From Mycoplasma procyoni (GTDB lineage: Bacteria; Bacillota_I; Bacilli_A; Mycoplasmatales; Metamycoplasmataceae), in the NCBI RefSeq assembly GCF_017052595.1, contig NZ_JAFIDB010000001.1:1-64000 (forward strand): DNA of 64,000 nt, written 5' to 3'. The notes under the pieces were generated by a model. That model was given only the letters and a program-made list of their open reading frames with translations, was not told where the DNA came from and did no database searches. Position numbers and translations under genes: made by a program. Positions 1 through 11,970 of the stretch are shown here, one piece after another (position 1 is the first letter of the stretch; each line of letters starts with the position of its first letter).

Positions 1-292
1 CTTTGTGTTGGATTTTAATTCAGTAGTAAAAACCTTCGTATTCTTTTGGTATTTTAGCACTTCAGATGTTTTTGCTCTTTTTAAAACTAAATGTTGCTAT
101 TCTTGTTTTTGAGTTGTTTTTATCAAATATTTCAACATACATGTTTGAAATATTTTCTGCTCAGATTCTTAAATAAAAGAAGTGTTTGTTTAAATTAGGA
201 AATAAACCTAAATCTCTAACAAAATGTGTTTGAGAATCAATTCTTTCTACGTTTTGAGCAATTTGTTGATATTGTCCTTTGTATTTGATCAT
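1..292 (-). CDS. Pullulanase-like glycosidase, N-terminal part (partial)
   Basis: Only the first ~97 codons lie in the window; the gene runs off the left edge. The start (ATG at 292-290) follows a good ribosome site (AAAGGAG). The visible part reads as a beta-sandwich with FYLRIWAENISNMYVEIFD, a NIWSAKIPKEYEGFYYWIKI stretch and three TGA-Trp codons, resembling the CBM48 domain that opens type I pullulanases and other GH13 debranching enzymes. Such an enzyme would hydrolyse alpha-1,6 branches of glycogen or pullulan. The catalytic domain is outside the window, so the assignment rests on the N-terminal pattern alone; another GH13 enzyme is possible. Confidence 0.45.
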
Positions 293-449
293 AATATTCT
301 CCTTTTCTTATTAAATATAATAATACTTTTTTTGATATTTTAGCACATATTTTTGATTTTTTTGTAATTACAAGAAAAATTATAACTCTTGGTATAAAAA
401 CGCCTAAAATATGCATACAGCACATTTTTTAGCAAAAACAGAAAAAGAA

Positions 450-475
450 AAAATGACTCTTTATTGAGTCATTTT
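450..475 (-). terminator. Terminator after smc
   Basis: Ten-base-pair perfect hairpin (AAAATGACTC/GAGTCATTTT, loop TTTATT) whose far arm abuts the smc stop codon. On the minus strand it is followed by a T-rich run, as in an intrinsic terminator. Confidence 0.85.
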
Positions 476-3415
476 TTAGTTTCCGCCACCATCTGCAATC
501 ATTTCTTTGGCTTTTGCTAGTTCAACGCTGAAGAAGGATGTAACCCCTCTTTTTTGCATTGTTGCTCCAAATAAGTGATCCACTTTTGTCATTGTTCCAT
601 GACGGTGTGTAATAACGATGAATTGTGTTTCTTTTTTGAGTGATTGCAGGAACTCTGCATAACGAATAACGTTTGCTTCGTCAAGCGCCGCTTCTACCTC
701 GTCTAAGATACATAGAGGGATTGGTTTTGCTTTAATGATAGCAAATAACAGTGAAATAGCAATAATTGCTTTTTCTCCCCCTGAGAATAATTTAAGGTTT
801 TTAACTGATTTTCCAGGAGGTTGTGCAATGATGTCAATTCCTGTTTCAAGGATGTTTTCAGGGTCTGTGTATTGAACTTGAGCATCCCCTCCACCAAACA
901 TTGTTTTAAACACTTCTCTGAAGGCTTCATTAACAATCGCAACTGTTTCTTGGATTTTATTAACAATGATTTTATCCATTTCAGCAATCGCTTCAAGAAT
1001 TGTGTTTTTAGCCTCTGATAACTCAGCTTCATTTTCTTTTAGTGTGTTGTATCTTTCTTCAACTTCTTCACACTCTTGAATTGAGTCTAAGTTAACATGT
1101 CCTAGTTCCTTGATTTCTTTTTGTAGTTGATCTACAAGAATTCTAGCTTCTTCAATTTCTACTTCTAATTTAAATGATTCTTGAGCCATTTCAAGTGTCA
1201 TTTGATAGTGTTCAGAAAGTCTTTTTCTGTTTGATTCAATTACATAAATCGCTTGGTTTTTTTCGTTTATAGCTTTTGAGTTAGCTTTTGAAAGGTTGTA
1301 TAAGTGATTATCAACTTCAATTTTTTCTTTTTGTAGAGGTTCTAATTCAGCATTGATGCTTGTAATTAGATTTCTCTTCATTTTAACTTGAGAATCAAGT
1401 TCTGTTTTCTTTTGTTCAAGGTCGATGATACTTTGAGTAATTTCATCAACTTTTGAGTTTTCTAAATCTTCTTTTGAGAATGATTCAACTTGAGTTACTA
1501 AAATATCTACTTTGTCGTTTAAATCAGCTCTTTTTGCTTTAGTTTCGTTTAGTTGTGACTTAAGAGCTGCAAGTTCTTCAATAAGTTGTTTTTTCTTTGT
1601 TTCTAATTCAACAACAGAAGTTTCGAATTTTTCTTTTGCAGCAAGAAGTTGTGGAATAATCTTTTTAAGTTCATCCATGTTTTTGTCAAGTTGCAATAGT
1701 GAGTTTTTGTTGTCGTCTTTTGCTCCTCCTGACATAACTCCACCAGGTCTGATTAAGTCTCCATCAAGAGTAACAATCATGTATCTTTGTTGTAGTAATT
1801 TAGATAGTTTGTTAGCATCTTCAATTGTTTGAGCAACAATGATGTTTCCTAATAAGAAATCTCTAACATTTTTGTATTCATCTTCTGTATCAACTAATTT
1901 AGAAGCTAAATCAATAAATCCTTTTTGTGTTTTAAGAGCCATGTAGTGCTCGTTTTTAAACTCTTTTGGTTGAACTGAAGACATTGGAATGAATGTAGCT
2001 CATCCACCATTGTTTTGTTTTAGGAAATTAATTGTTTTAACAGCTGTTTCTGAAGTATCAACAACAATGTGTTGTAGAGCATTAGCTAAAACTGCTTCAA
2101 TTGCAGGAGCAAATTCTGATTCAACTTTAATTAAATCAACAACTCTTCCTTTGTATCCTTTGAATAAAGAAGAGTTTTCCATAATTGTTTTTGTACCTTT
2201 GAAAAGGTTTGTTTTGTTTTCTTTGTGTTCTTGGAGCATGCTTAATCTTGTTCTTGATTTTTCTAGCTCACTTGAAGCATAAGAAGTTTTGCTTTTTAGT
2301 TCATTCAATTCTTTTTCAATAGAAAGGGAATTTTCTGTCTTTTCGGCAATTTCTGCACTAATTTTTGACTCAAAAGATTTGAAAGCTTCAATTTTAGCAT
2401 TTGCTGAAGCAAGCTCTAATTTAATAGCTTCCATTTTTTCTTTAGGTGTTGCAATAGCACGACCTTCGATGATATCTTGTCTTCTGATTGTGATTTTTGA
2501 GTGTCTAATTTGTAATTGGTTTAGTTCTTCTGAAATTTGCTCTAATTTAGATCTAATAGCAAATTCTTCTGTTTCATATTGAAGCTTTTTAGAGTTACTT
2601 TCTTTCATTTTAGTATCAATTAAGCTTCTTCTTGATTCTAATCTTTCGTTTTCATCAGCTGTTTTTGAAAGTTGATCATTTAGATATTCTAATCTGTTTG
2701 TAAAATCATGTAAATCGTGAACGATTAAACCAACTTCAACTGATTTAAGTGCTTCTGATTTTTCGATGAAAATTTTAGCTTTTTCAGCTTGCTTTCTTAA
2801 AGGAGCAAGTCTTTTGTCAAGCTCAGAAATAATTGTTCTAACTTTGTCTAAAGCTTCTTCTGTTGTGTCTAATTTTCTTAGAGCTTCAACTTTTCTAGCT
2901 TGATATTTAGATGTTCCTGCAGCTTCTTCAATAATTGCACGTCTTTGTTCTGGTGAAGCTTCTGCAATATCTGAAATTGTTCCTTGAGAAATAATAGCTA
3001 ATGAGGATTTTGAAATCCCTGATTCCATTGCTATTTCTTTGATGTCTCTGAATCTTGCTAATTCTCCATTAATGTAGTATTCATTTCCACCTTTTCCTCT
3101 GTGCATTACACGGGAAATTGTGAATATTTGGTGTGGAACAGAAACTGCTCCATCTGAGTTATCGAATGTTAAAATAACCTCTGCTTTGTCTAATTCTTTA
3201 ACAGTTTTAGAACCAGCAAAGATAACATCTTCCATTTTGTCTCCACGAAGAGCTTTTGATGATTGTTCCCCTAAAACTCATCTGATGGCGTCGTTGATGT
3301 TTGATTTTCCTGAACCGTTAGGTCCAACAATTCCAACAACTCCTCCATCGAAGTTTAAAACAACTTTATCAGCAAAAGACTTAAAACCGTGTGCTTCAAC
3401 TTTAATTAATTTCAT
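476..3415 (-). CDS. smc: Chromosome segregation ATPase SMC
   Basis: 979 residues, cytoplasmic, binds and loops DNA during chromosome condensation, normally with ScpA/ScpB. The N-terminus carries the Walker A loop GPNGSGKSN (positions ~3300-3330), then a long coiled coil, a hinge in the middle, a second coiled coil, and the C-terminal signature LFSGGEKA followed by Walker B CILDEVEAALDEA near 670-780. The length is somewhat short of the ~1180 of Bacillus SMC but usual for hominis-group mycoplasmas. Two TGA-Trp codons (around 2000 and 3280) must be read through. The gene starts 2 nt after the rnc stop, so it is co-transcribed with rnc, plsX and fakA. Confidence 0.97.
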
Positions 3416-3417
3416 AA

Positions 3418-4086
3418 TTACTTACCTTTCCTAAAAGTCTCAAGAGCCCTAGTTGCAGCAGCAACTTCAGCTTCTTTTTTGCTTTTTCCTTTTCCTTTTC
3501 CAAAAATTTGGCCATCAAAGATTAATTCTGCATAGAATAAATCTTTTTCTTTTTTTACAACATATTCTCCTGTTTGTTTTGTAAGAGATTGCATAATTTC
3601 TTGAAACTCTGTTTTTGGATCTTTTTTAAGTTCTTTTCTTTCTTTTCATATTAAATTATAAAGGGTTTTTTCCAAGAAGTAATCTAATTTTTTTTCTCCT
3701 TGATCTAAATAGATTGCGCCAGTTAGTGCTTCAAATAAATCAGCACACACTTTTTTGTTTTCAATTATTTCTAAAGACCCTTTTGAAACTCTCATAAACT
3801 GACTCAATTTGAGTTGTTGAGAGATTCTGGCAAGAGCGTTTGTGTCAATGATTTGCGATCTTTTAACACTTGCTTGTCCTTCATCAAAAAGTTTTAGTTT
3901 TTGAAAAATAAAGAGCGTGGCTTTGAAGTTAACTAATGCATCCCCTAAAAATTCAAGCATTTCATAATGTTTTTGATCTTTGTGTTCGTTTGAAAAAGAT
4001 TTGTGAGTGAATGCTTGGATATAAATTTCTGGATTTTTGGGTTTTATTTGAAATTCTTTTTCCAGAAAAGCCATCAAATCAGCCAT
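3418..4086 (-). CDS. rnc: Ribonuclease III
   Basis: 222 residues. Cleaves double-stranded RNA, including rRNA precursors. The RNase III signature is seen as HYEMLEFLGDALV, with the second acidic catalytic cluster in ADLFEALTGAIYLD, followed by a C-terminal dsRNA-binding domain ending in GKGKGKSKKEAEVAAATRAL. One TGA-Trp at 3646. The ATG overlaps the plsX stop (TAATG), so translation is coupled; smc follows directly, an rnc-smc order that is common in Firmicutes. Confidence 0.97.
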
Positions 4087-5072
4087 TATTTTAGCGCCTC
4101 TTTAACTTCCGCTAAAACATTTGATTCAACAGCAATTTTAATTTGATTTAGAGCACCTGTATAAGCTTTAGTATCTGAAGAACCGTGTGCTTTTAAAACA
4201 ACACCATTAACTCCGATTACTCAGGCAGCTCCTACATTTCTGTAATCAAATTTTTCTTTTACTTCTTTAAAAGCCTTTTTAAGCATTAAAGCAGCTATTT
4301 TTCTAAAGAAGCTTGAAGTAATTTTTTCTTTTAAAAATCTTGAAAAGGTTAAAACAGTTCCTTCAAGACTTTTTAGAGTGATATTTCCTGCATAACCATC
4401 AGCTAAAGCGATTTCAATATCACCTTTAAGAATGTCTCTTGGCTCAATAAATCCTTTATAATTGATTTTTGAGTTTTGTTTTAATAAAACATTAGCTTCT
4501 TTATGGTAATCAAATCCTTTGTAGTCTTCTGTACCAATATTAATAAGTCCTACAGAAGGATTGTCATATTTAAATAAGTGTTTGTAGAAGATTGAAGCAA
4601 TAATTCCTCATTGTTCGAAGTACTCAGGTTTTACTTCTAAATTAGCACCTGAATCTAATAATAAAAAGAATTTATCATCTTTTGCTGTTGGAATCATTGG
4701 CATAAAAGCTGGCCGAGATACATTTTCTAATCTCTTTAGTTTTAGTGTAGAAAGACTTAAATAAGAAGCTGAATCACCAGAAGAAAGGATAGCATCAACT
4801 TTGTTTTCAAGCAATAAATCCATTGTAACAGACATTGATGTAGTTTCTCTAGCTAAAGCTCTGATGTTTGTTTCATTTTTTTCAACAACTTTTTCAACAT
4901 TTATAATTTCGATTTGCTCGCTATCTTGTGTTAAATATTGTTTGATTTCTTGTTCGTTTCCTACTAAAAATATTTTATAATCAGGGTTTTTTTGAATAAA
5001 AAGCAAAGCCGATTCAACACCTGGCTTTACTCCGTTATCATTTCCCATTAAGTCAAAAGCAATTTTTTTCAT
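4086..5072 (-). CDS. plsX: Phosphate acyltransferase PlsX
   Basis: 328 residues. Makes acyl-phosphate from acyl-ACP (or is supplied by the Fak system), the acyl donor for PlsY in phosphatidic acid synthesis. The N-terminus KIAFDLMGNDNGVKPGV matches the family AxDxMGGD start with the second Gly replaced by Asn. The conserved GNITLKSLEGT region is visible near 4360. Start chosen for AGGAG eight bases upstream. It sits between fakA and rnc; PlsY is encoded separately at 57.5 kb, so both steps of the pathway are in this window. Confidence 0.95.
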
Positions 5073-5081
5073 TATAAACTC

Positions 5082-6698
5082 CTATTCAATAGCAATTAAG
5101 AAGTGGTATAGTTTTTGTTCACCGTTGTTAATTTCCACTTCAACGTCGTAATTTGTTTCAATATAGTTAGCAACTTCTTTGGCATCCACTTTTGTAGCAT
5201 CAGTTCCAAAGTAAATAGTTACTAATTCACTGTCCTTTTTGATCATTTTGTCCACAACTTTTTTAGCTGCATCAATAAATGATTCAACAGAAGCAACTAC
5301 TTTTCCATTAGCAATAGACAAGAATTGTCCTTCTTTAATTTTAACTCCGTCTAGCTCTGTTGTTCTTGAAGCTGTTGTAACTTCTCCTGAATCAACAGAT
5401 CTAATAGCATCTTCCATTAATTCTTTGTTTTCTTTTCAAGAAGATTCCTCATTGAAGTTGAAAATAGCACTAATTCCCTGTAGTTGTGTTTTTGTAGGAA
5501 TAATTACTACCTTTTTATCTGTAATTGTTTGTACAGCTTGTTGTGCACTTAACATAATGTTTGAGTTGTTTGGTAAAACAAACACACACTCAGCATTTAC
5601 AGACTTAATAGCTTGAATAATATCGTTAATAGAAGGGTTGTTTGATTGTCCACCTTCTATAATAAAGTGCGCTCCATTTTCTTTCATGACATTGATGATT
5701 CCTTGCCCTGTATTACATGAAACAATACCTGATTTAACCTTTTTAGCATTGTTTTTAGAATCATCTGCAATGTTTTTAGATTCATTAGCTTGCAGTGTCA
5801 TGTTTTCTGATTTTATTTTAATAAACTCACCGTATTTTTGAGCAGCATTTAATAAATTACCTGGTTTTAGAGCGTGTCCATGAACCTTAACTCAATCACC
5901 ATCTTGCACAACTACTAAAGAGTTGGCATATTTTGAAACTTGAGCAACTAAATCATCCTTAACGAATTTTTTAGGGTTTTTTAACTCGATAATAAACTCT
6001 GTACAGTAACCAAATTCACCATCATAAATTTCAGTATCACTAACAAATTCAGAAATATTTACCGCTTCATCACTGATTTCAACAGGAGAACCAATTAAAT
6101 ATTTGTGCATTCCTTCAAGAACTAAAATAAATCCTTCACCACCAGAGTCATTAACCCCAACTTGTTTTAGAACTGGTAGTAAATTTTGTGTGTTGTTTGA
6201 GCTTTTTTTAGCAGCTTTAATTGCTAACTCAAAAATTCCTTCTATAGAAGTTTTTGGTGTTATTGTTTTTTCAAGAGTCTCTGTAGTTTCTCTAATAACT
6301 GTTAAAATTGTTCCTTCAATTGGCTTTAAAACTGAAGAGTATGCTTTTGTTGTTGCAGCTCTGAAAGCTTCAACTAATTGAAATCCGTTTACTTCGCTTT
6401 TTGATGCAAAGGAATCGGCAAAACCTCTGAAAATTTGAGAAAGAATAACTCCAGAGTTACCGCGAGCACCTAAAAGCATATTACGAGAAATTGTTTGAGA
6501 AATCTCTCCAAGATTTGTGTTTGTTTTTTGTTCTAATCCTTTTACACCTGAAGAAGCAGTAATCGCCATATTGCTTCCTGTATCACCATCTGGAACTGGA
6601 AAAACATTTAGTGCATTAATTTTTTCTTTTCCGTTAGTTAGGTTATTAACCCCTGAAACTAACATTTTTAAGTATAAATCCCCGTTAAGCATATTCAT
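5082..6698 (-). CDS. fakA: Fatty acid kinase catalytic subunit FakA (DAK/DhaL domain)
   Basis: 538 residues. FakA phosphorylates fatty acids bound to a DegV-type FakB partner, feeding exogenous host fatty acids to PlsX. The N-terminal DhaL ATP-binding domain shows ALNVFPVPDGDTGSNMAITAS and GARGNSGVILSQIFRGF, both classic DAK2 motifs. A middle domain and a C-terminal FakB-binding region (CNTGQGI..., FVLPNNSNIMLSAQQA) follow. TGA-Trp at 5892 and 5436. No FakB lies in the window. Position directly upstream of plsX supports the fatty-acid role. GAAAGGGG precedes the ATG. Confidence 0.93.
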
Positions 6699-7007
6699 TT
6701 ATATCTTAACCCCTTTCACTTGAACATTTAAAGTTCCTAATTTTAGTTTGTTTTGTTGAAGATAAAAATCTAACAATGATCTAATTTCTTCAATCACAGT
6801 TCTGGCATTTGCTGAAAAAACCAAAATGATACCTAAATTAATTTTTAAACCATTAATTCCGTCCATAATCACAATTGATTTATCTCAATCTTCTTTTGCT
6901 AAAACTTGAGACTCGTTTTGATCTGAATAATCGATTTCTGAAAATCCATAAACACCTGGAATAGATGATATTTTTTCTAAAATCTGTCTTCTTAGTTCTT
7001 CAATCAT
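6699..7007 (-). CDS. Asp23/Gls24-like small protein
   Basis: 102 residues, soluble. Begins MIEELRRQILEKISSIPGVYGFSEI and ends LGTLNVQVKGVKI, the pattern of Asp23/Gls24 (DUF322) proteins, which often lie immediately upstream of fakA. The stop codon is 0 nt from the fakA start, so the pair are translationally linked. Function of the family is poorly defined (envelope-stress related in other Firmicutes). One TGA-Trp in KEDWDKS. A TATAAT box on the minus strand lies at 7038-7043 upstream. Confidence 0.7.
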
Positions 7008-7037
7008 AGTGTCTCCTTCTTTATAAATGATTTTTAA

Positions 7038-7043
7038 ATTATA
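7038..7043 (-). promoter_or_regulatory. -10 element of the asp23-fakA-plsX-rnc-smc operon
   Basis: TATAAT on the minus strand about 30 nt before the first ATG of the operon; the matching -35 is weak (TGCCCA). The genes from 7007 down to 476 have gaps of 0-10 nt or overlaps and share the terminator at 450. Confidence 0.5.
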
Positions 7044-7079
7044 CTAAAAAAATTTATAATTGGGCATTTTTATTAAGAA

Positions 7080-7126
7080 AAAATTCTCACTTCTTCAAGC
7101 CTAAGTTTGAAAATAGTGAGAATTTT
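7080..7126 (-). terminator. Terminator after pheT
   Basis: Twelve-base-pair stem (AAAATTCTCACT / AGTGAGAATTTT) with a ~23-nt loop, immediately after the pheT stop and followed by a T-rich stretch on the minus strand. Confidence 0.75.
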
Positions 7127-7131
7127 TAGTT

Positions 7132-9285
7132 TTAGTTGTTGTATTTTTGGTCGATTTTTTTCATCACTTCATCATCACAAATGATGTTTAAAGTAACTTT
7201 TTTAAGATCATCTTTAACAAAAATATCTTTGATTTTAATTGAAAAATGTTTGTTTTCTGTTAATTCTTTTAGTTCATTAATTGTTTGTTCTAGTGAGTCT
7301 TTAAGACCTAAACTGAAGGTAATATCACGAGATTTTAGAGGGTCGCTATTGTATTGTTCAAAAACAGCAACTTTGGACTCAAAAGCATCTAAATTAATTT
7401 CTGCAAAATAAGCATCTGAAACATTTAAATATGGAGAAATTTTTCCGATTCACCCCACTAATGTGTCATTATAGAAAATTTTTGCACTTACTCCTGGGTG
7501 GAATTGTTGTTCTGTTGCTCTTTTGAAAACTAGTTTTGAAGAAACATTATTAATTAAAACTTGTTTTAGATCATTAAATGATTTTGTTGTTGAAGCAAGA
7601 GCTAAAACGTTTTTGTATTCATTAACTGTTCCAATTTCAAAAATGTTGATATCTTCCATTTTTCTTTTTTGATTGTATTCAATAACTTCAGCTAATGAAA
7701 TTGCAAGTGAGTTTCTAATTTCTTCTCTTTCTTTAGAAACGAAAGTTTGAAGGCTAATGTTGTTTTTAAAATCAAAAGGATTGAAAACATTTTTTTCTTT
7801 TGAAATTAATGTGTAAGTTCAAACTTCTTGGAAACCACATCCAGAAATGATTTCTTTAGTATCAATTCTTTTTTGAACTTTGAATGTTGTTAGAGCAGGT
7901 TGAGAACCTTGTAGTTCATAACTGTAGAATCTCATAACTTCTTCTAACATATCATCCATATCTTCAATATCATGACGATATGAAGGGATAAACACTTTGT
8001 CATCTTGGAATTTAAATCCTAAAATTTGCAGTGAATCAAGAACTTTTCTAAATTTCCCCATTCCTGAAATGTTAAATCCTGTTAGTCTGTCTAAAAATTC
8101 TTTGTCAAAAATAAAGGATTTTTGTGTATTTTGCTCAAAATTAATAGGAGCAGAGAAGTCGCTTAAGCGGTTTGATAAAAACTTGTGAGCTAACTCCATT
8201 GTTCCATAAGAAATCTTTTTAGAAGATTGTTTAAAAGCATTTGAGTCAAGTTTTAGTTGCTTTTGAGTTGCTCTAACGTCTTTGATTGGGAAGTTTCCGA
8301 TTTCAAAAATAACTTCTTTTGAATTTGAGTCAATTCCTGTTTTTTCCCCACCCATAACACCAGCTAAAGAAACTACTTGGTTTTTAGAATCGACAATTCC
8401 TAAAGCATTTTCAAAGTTTATTACTTTTTTACCTAAAATCTCAAATTCTGATGAGAATAATTGAGGTTTAATTCCTAAGTTAATTTTTGATTTGTCATAA
8501 GCATGCACAGGCATTCCTGTCATGATTAATGTTAAGTTAGTTAAATCAACAATTGGGTTAATTAGTTTGATGTTTGATTTTGTTAATAATAAAGAATCTT
8601 TTAAGCATAATTTGAAACTTGGATCAACTTTTGCTTCTAAACCGCTTAATTTTCCGTGTCCATTTTCGATTTTGAAGTTTGATTCAAAAGTTGCTTTTGT
8701 AAATTCTAAATCATTGAAATTTTCAAGGAAATAAGCGGCTAATTCTCTTGCCATAACTAAATAAGAATTAGCATCTGAACGGTTAGAAAGGATTTTAATA
8801 TCAATTAAATAATCATCAATTGAGAAGTATTTAACGGGGTCTAAATTTAAGTCAACTTCACCAAAAGTAAAGATTCCTTCTTTATATTCGTCTCAAACAT
8901 ATTCTGGATTAAATCCAAGTTCATTTAAAGAAACAAGCATTCCTTCAGACTCGATTCCCTGAAGAACTTTTTTGTCAAAAACCATTTTTCCATTTGTTGA
9001 ACCTGGAACAAAAGCCATTAAATAATCACCTTGTTTAACATTAGTTGCAACTGTTTGAATCACACGATCTTGATCTGCAAACTTAATTTCACAAACGTTT
9101 AATTTGTCTGCATTAGGATTTTTGTAGATGTTTTTTACATAACCAAATTTAATACCTTGAACTTCGCTGAATTTTCAGTAGTCTTCAACCTCAAAACCAA
9201 TTGAGTTAATGGCTTTGATGATGCTTTGAAGTTCAACTTTTTCAATGTTTGCAAGTTGTTTTAGTTTATTTAAAGAAAAAATCAT
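7132..9285 (-). CDS. pheT: Phenylalanine-tRNA ligase beta subunit
   Basis: 717 residues. With PheS forms the (alpha-beta)2 synthetase that charges tRNA-Phe. Domains in order: N-terminal tRNA_bind (EMAP/OB) domain with QTVATNVKQGDYLMAFVPG, B3/4 editing domain (IVDLTNLTLIMTGMPVHAYD, SLAGVMGGEKTGI), B5, core, and a C-terminal anticodon-binding FDX-ACB domain ending at KKIDQKYNN. Several TGA-Trp codons. Length is close to other mycoplasma PheT (shorter than the ~800 of Bacillus). The ATG overlaps the pheS stop (TAATG). Confidence 0.95.
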
Positions 9286-10232
9286 TATCTATCCTTTCTG
9301 AATTGATTTAAAAATCTTAAATCGTTTCTGTATAGTTCTCTAATGTCTGAAATTTGGTATTTGATCATTGCAATTCTTTCAAGTCCGATTCCAGCTGCAA
9401 ATCCGTTCATATCGTTTGTGTACCCTGCTTTTTCTAAAACTTTTTTATGCAGCATTCCAGCACCTAAAATTTCGATTCATCTGTTTTTATAGAACACATC
9501 AACCTCTACAGAAGGCTCTGTAAAAGGGAAATAAGAAGGTCTCATTCTGATTTCAACATCAGATTCTAAAACGTATGATAAAAAGGATTTTAGGGTTCAA
9601 ACAAGGTTTTTGATGTTTAAATAACCTACTGAAACAAAGTCAACTTGAGTAAATTGGTGAGAGTGTGTTTGATCATCTTCATCATTTCTATAAACTTTTC
9701 CAATTGAAAATTGAGAAAAGGCTTCATTTTTAAACATTTCAAGTACTTTTGCACTTATTCCTGTATTGTGAGTTCTTAATAGTGTATTTTCATCGATGTA
9801 AAGAGAATCTTGCATTTCTCTTGCTGGGTGATCTTTTTCGATGTTTAGTCTTTCAAAGTTGTATTCATCACTCACGATTTCGCTGTCATAAAATCTAAAA
9901 TATCCATTTTCTAAGAATCAAGTTTCAATTCTGTTTGCAACTAAAGTAATTGGGTGTAGAGATGAAGAAGAGCTTAATGGCTCATTAACATCAACTCATT
10001 CATTTTCAATTTTTTCTTTGATTTTTTGTTCTTCAATTCTTTTTAGAGCATCTTGAAACTCTTGTTCCGCCTCTTCTTTTAGTGCTTTAATTTTCTTTCC
10101 AATTTCAGCTTTTTCAGGACCTGAAACTGTTTTTAGTAAGTTTGTAAGTTTAGAAATTTCACCTTCTGGACCATAAAACTTGTTTTTAGCAAGCTTTAGA
10201 TCTTCAAGTGTTTTAATGCTTTTGTAATCCAT
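9285..10232 (-). CDS. pheS: Phenylalanine-tRNA ligase alpha subunit
   Basis: 315 residues. Catalytic subunit of Phe-tRNA synthetase. N-terminal coiled coil ([20 protein letters not shown]), then class II motif 2 within HTVLRTHNT-like [26 protein letters not shown], and motif 3 in [27 protein letters not shown]-Trp codons at 9597 and around 9990. Start supported by GGAGGAATT just upstream, with a TATAAT at 10254-10259. Overlaps pheT by one base at the 3' end. Confidence 0.97.
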
Positions 10233-10273
10233 AATTCCTCCGTAATTTCTTTAATTATACTTTAATCTCAAAG

Positions 10274-10708
10274 CTAAAATCTCATTTCTTTTCTTAATTC
10301 TCTTTCTTGGTCTCTTTTTTTGATAGTTTCTCTTTTATCTTGTTTGTTTTTTCCTTTTGCAAGAGCGAGTTCAACTTTAATTTTACTTTTAGGAGTTCAA
10401 TAGAGACTTAAAGGAACTAATGTAAGTCCTTGTTGTTGCTGTTTGTCTTTGATTCTCTTTAATTCTTGTTTGTGTAAAAGGAGTTTTCTTGATCTGATTT
10501 CATCACCTTTTACAGCCATATAAAGGGAAACGTGCATGTTTGATAAATATAATTCGTTGTCTTTAAAATAAGCAAAAGACCCTTTTAAATTAACGTTTTG
10601 AGCTCTAATTGATTTAACTTCTCAGCCCATTAAAGAGATTCCACACTCATATTTATCTAAAATTTCATAATCAAAATTAGCTATTTTGTTTTTGGTAATT
10701 ATTTTCAT
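10274..10708 (-). CDS. smpB: SsrA-binding protein SmpB
   Basis: 144 residues. Binds tmRNA and delivers it to stalled ribosomes for trans-translation. Recognised from KYECGISLMGWEVKSIR, GSFAYFKDNELYLSNMHV, LTLVPLSLYW and the basic tail KGKQNKDKRETIKKRDQERELRK. Two TGA-Trp codons. It starts one nucleotide after the gpsA stop. No tmRNA gene was recognised in this window. Confidence 0.96.
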
Positions 10709-10709
10709 T

Positions 10710-11702
10710 TTATTCTGATTTTAGTTCCCTTTGTCAGATTTTTTCTGTAACTTCTTTGAAAGTCATTCTAAAGTTTAAAACTTCATTTAGAGCAAAAACG
10801 ATTGGTAAATCAATGTTTTTTCTTTTTGCAATTTCAATAACTGAATTAATTGCTGTTAAACCTTCAACTGTAGTTTGTGTTGAAAGTGCTTCTTTTCCCT
10901 GTTCAATGAATTGTTTTCCAAAACTAAAGTTTCTTGATAGAGGTGAAAGTGCTGTAACAATTAGATCTCCAATTCCTGTAAGACCCATCAGTGTTGTATC
11001 TTGACCACCTAGTTCTTTATTAAATCTTCTTGCTTCTGCAAGTCCTCTTGTCAAAAGAGCGGCAGCTGTGTTAATTCCATAACCAGAAGCATGTAGCATT
11101 CCTGAAGCAATCGCTAAAATGTTTTTATAAGCTCCACCAACTTCTGAACCAATCTCGTCTGTTTGTAAATAAGTTCTAAAATAGTCGTTGTTAAATAATT
11201 TTTGTACCTTTGAAGCCTTAGAAAGATCATTTTCTACTAAAGCAACTGCTGTAAGTTGCTCTCTAACGATTTCTTCAGCATGTGAAGGACCTAATAAAGA
11301 AACTACAGCTTCTATATTTTCATTTCCTTTTGCTTCCATTTTTAGCCCTTCTTGTAAAGAAAGATTAGTTCCTGGATAGAATCCTTTTGCAGCATTTATA
11401 ACACTTACTTTAGAATTTAAATTAGCTAAAATATCTTTAAAAACAACATTAGCAAACTTAGATGGAATTGCAAAAACAATATAACTCACACCATCTAAAG
11501 CTTCTTTTAGTGAAGTTGTTGTATTAAATTCAGGTAATTTTGTTGTTTCTGGGAAATATTTTGTGTTTTTTCCTTCTTTTAGATCACTTAATTCCTTTTG
11601 ATCAATTCCATAAATTAAAATATTTTGAAAACCTGAATCATAGATTACTTTTGCAAGAGCTGTCCCCATAGCCCCTGAACCAATAATTGTTATTTTTTCC
11701 AT
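10710..11702 (-). CDS. gpsA: Glycerol-3-phosphate dehydrogenase [NAD(P)+]
   Basis: 330 residues. Interconverts dihydroxyacetone phosphate and sn-glycerol 3-phosphate, the backbone for PlsY. Rossmann motif GSGAMGTALA at the N-terminus, catalytic region AAKGFYPG (family AxKG), and C-terminal GAYKNILAIASGMLHASGYGINTAAALLTRGLAEARRF, the GpsA signature. A TGA-Trp lies nine codons before the stop. AAAGGAG precedes the ATG; a TATAAT-like box lies ~35 nt upstream. First gene of a gpsA-smpB unit. Confidence 0.96.
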
Positions 11703-11954
11703 ATTTTCTCCTTTATAAATATATTTATAATATTATAAACTAATTATTGATTTAAACTAATAATGACGCTATTTTTTATTGCAAATTTTAATCTTAAACA
11801 CAAATAAATAACAATTGTCTAAAAATACTTTATTTTTACTAAAATACAGGATTTATGCATATTTTAGTTAAAATAAAAGCGTGCTTTTAAACCTAATTTG
11901 TCTTATTTTTTCACTTTTAATAAGATTTATTTTTCTTATTTTTTCTTTATTTAT

Positions 11955-11960
11955 TATAAT
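11955..11960 (+). promoter_or_regulatory. ffh promoter -10 (leaderless)
   Basis: TATAAT ends 10 nt before the ffh ATG and no Shine-Dalgarno-like sequence lies between, so the mRNA probably starts within 3-4 nt of the start codon. Part of a recurring pattern in this window. Confidence 0.6.
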
Positions 11961-11970
11961 TTAAATTAAT

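Noticed and set aside
821-2582. Long plus-strand frames opposite smc
   Set aside because: They are reverse-strand shadows of the SMC coiled coil; low-complexity Ser/Phe/Leu translations with no ribosome site.
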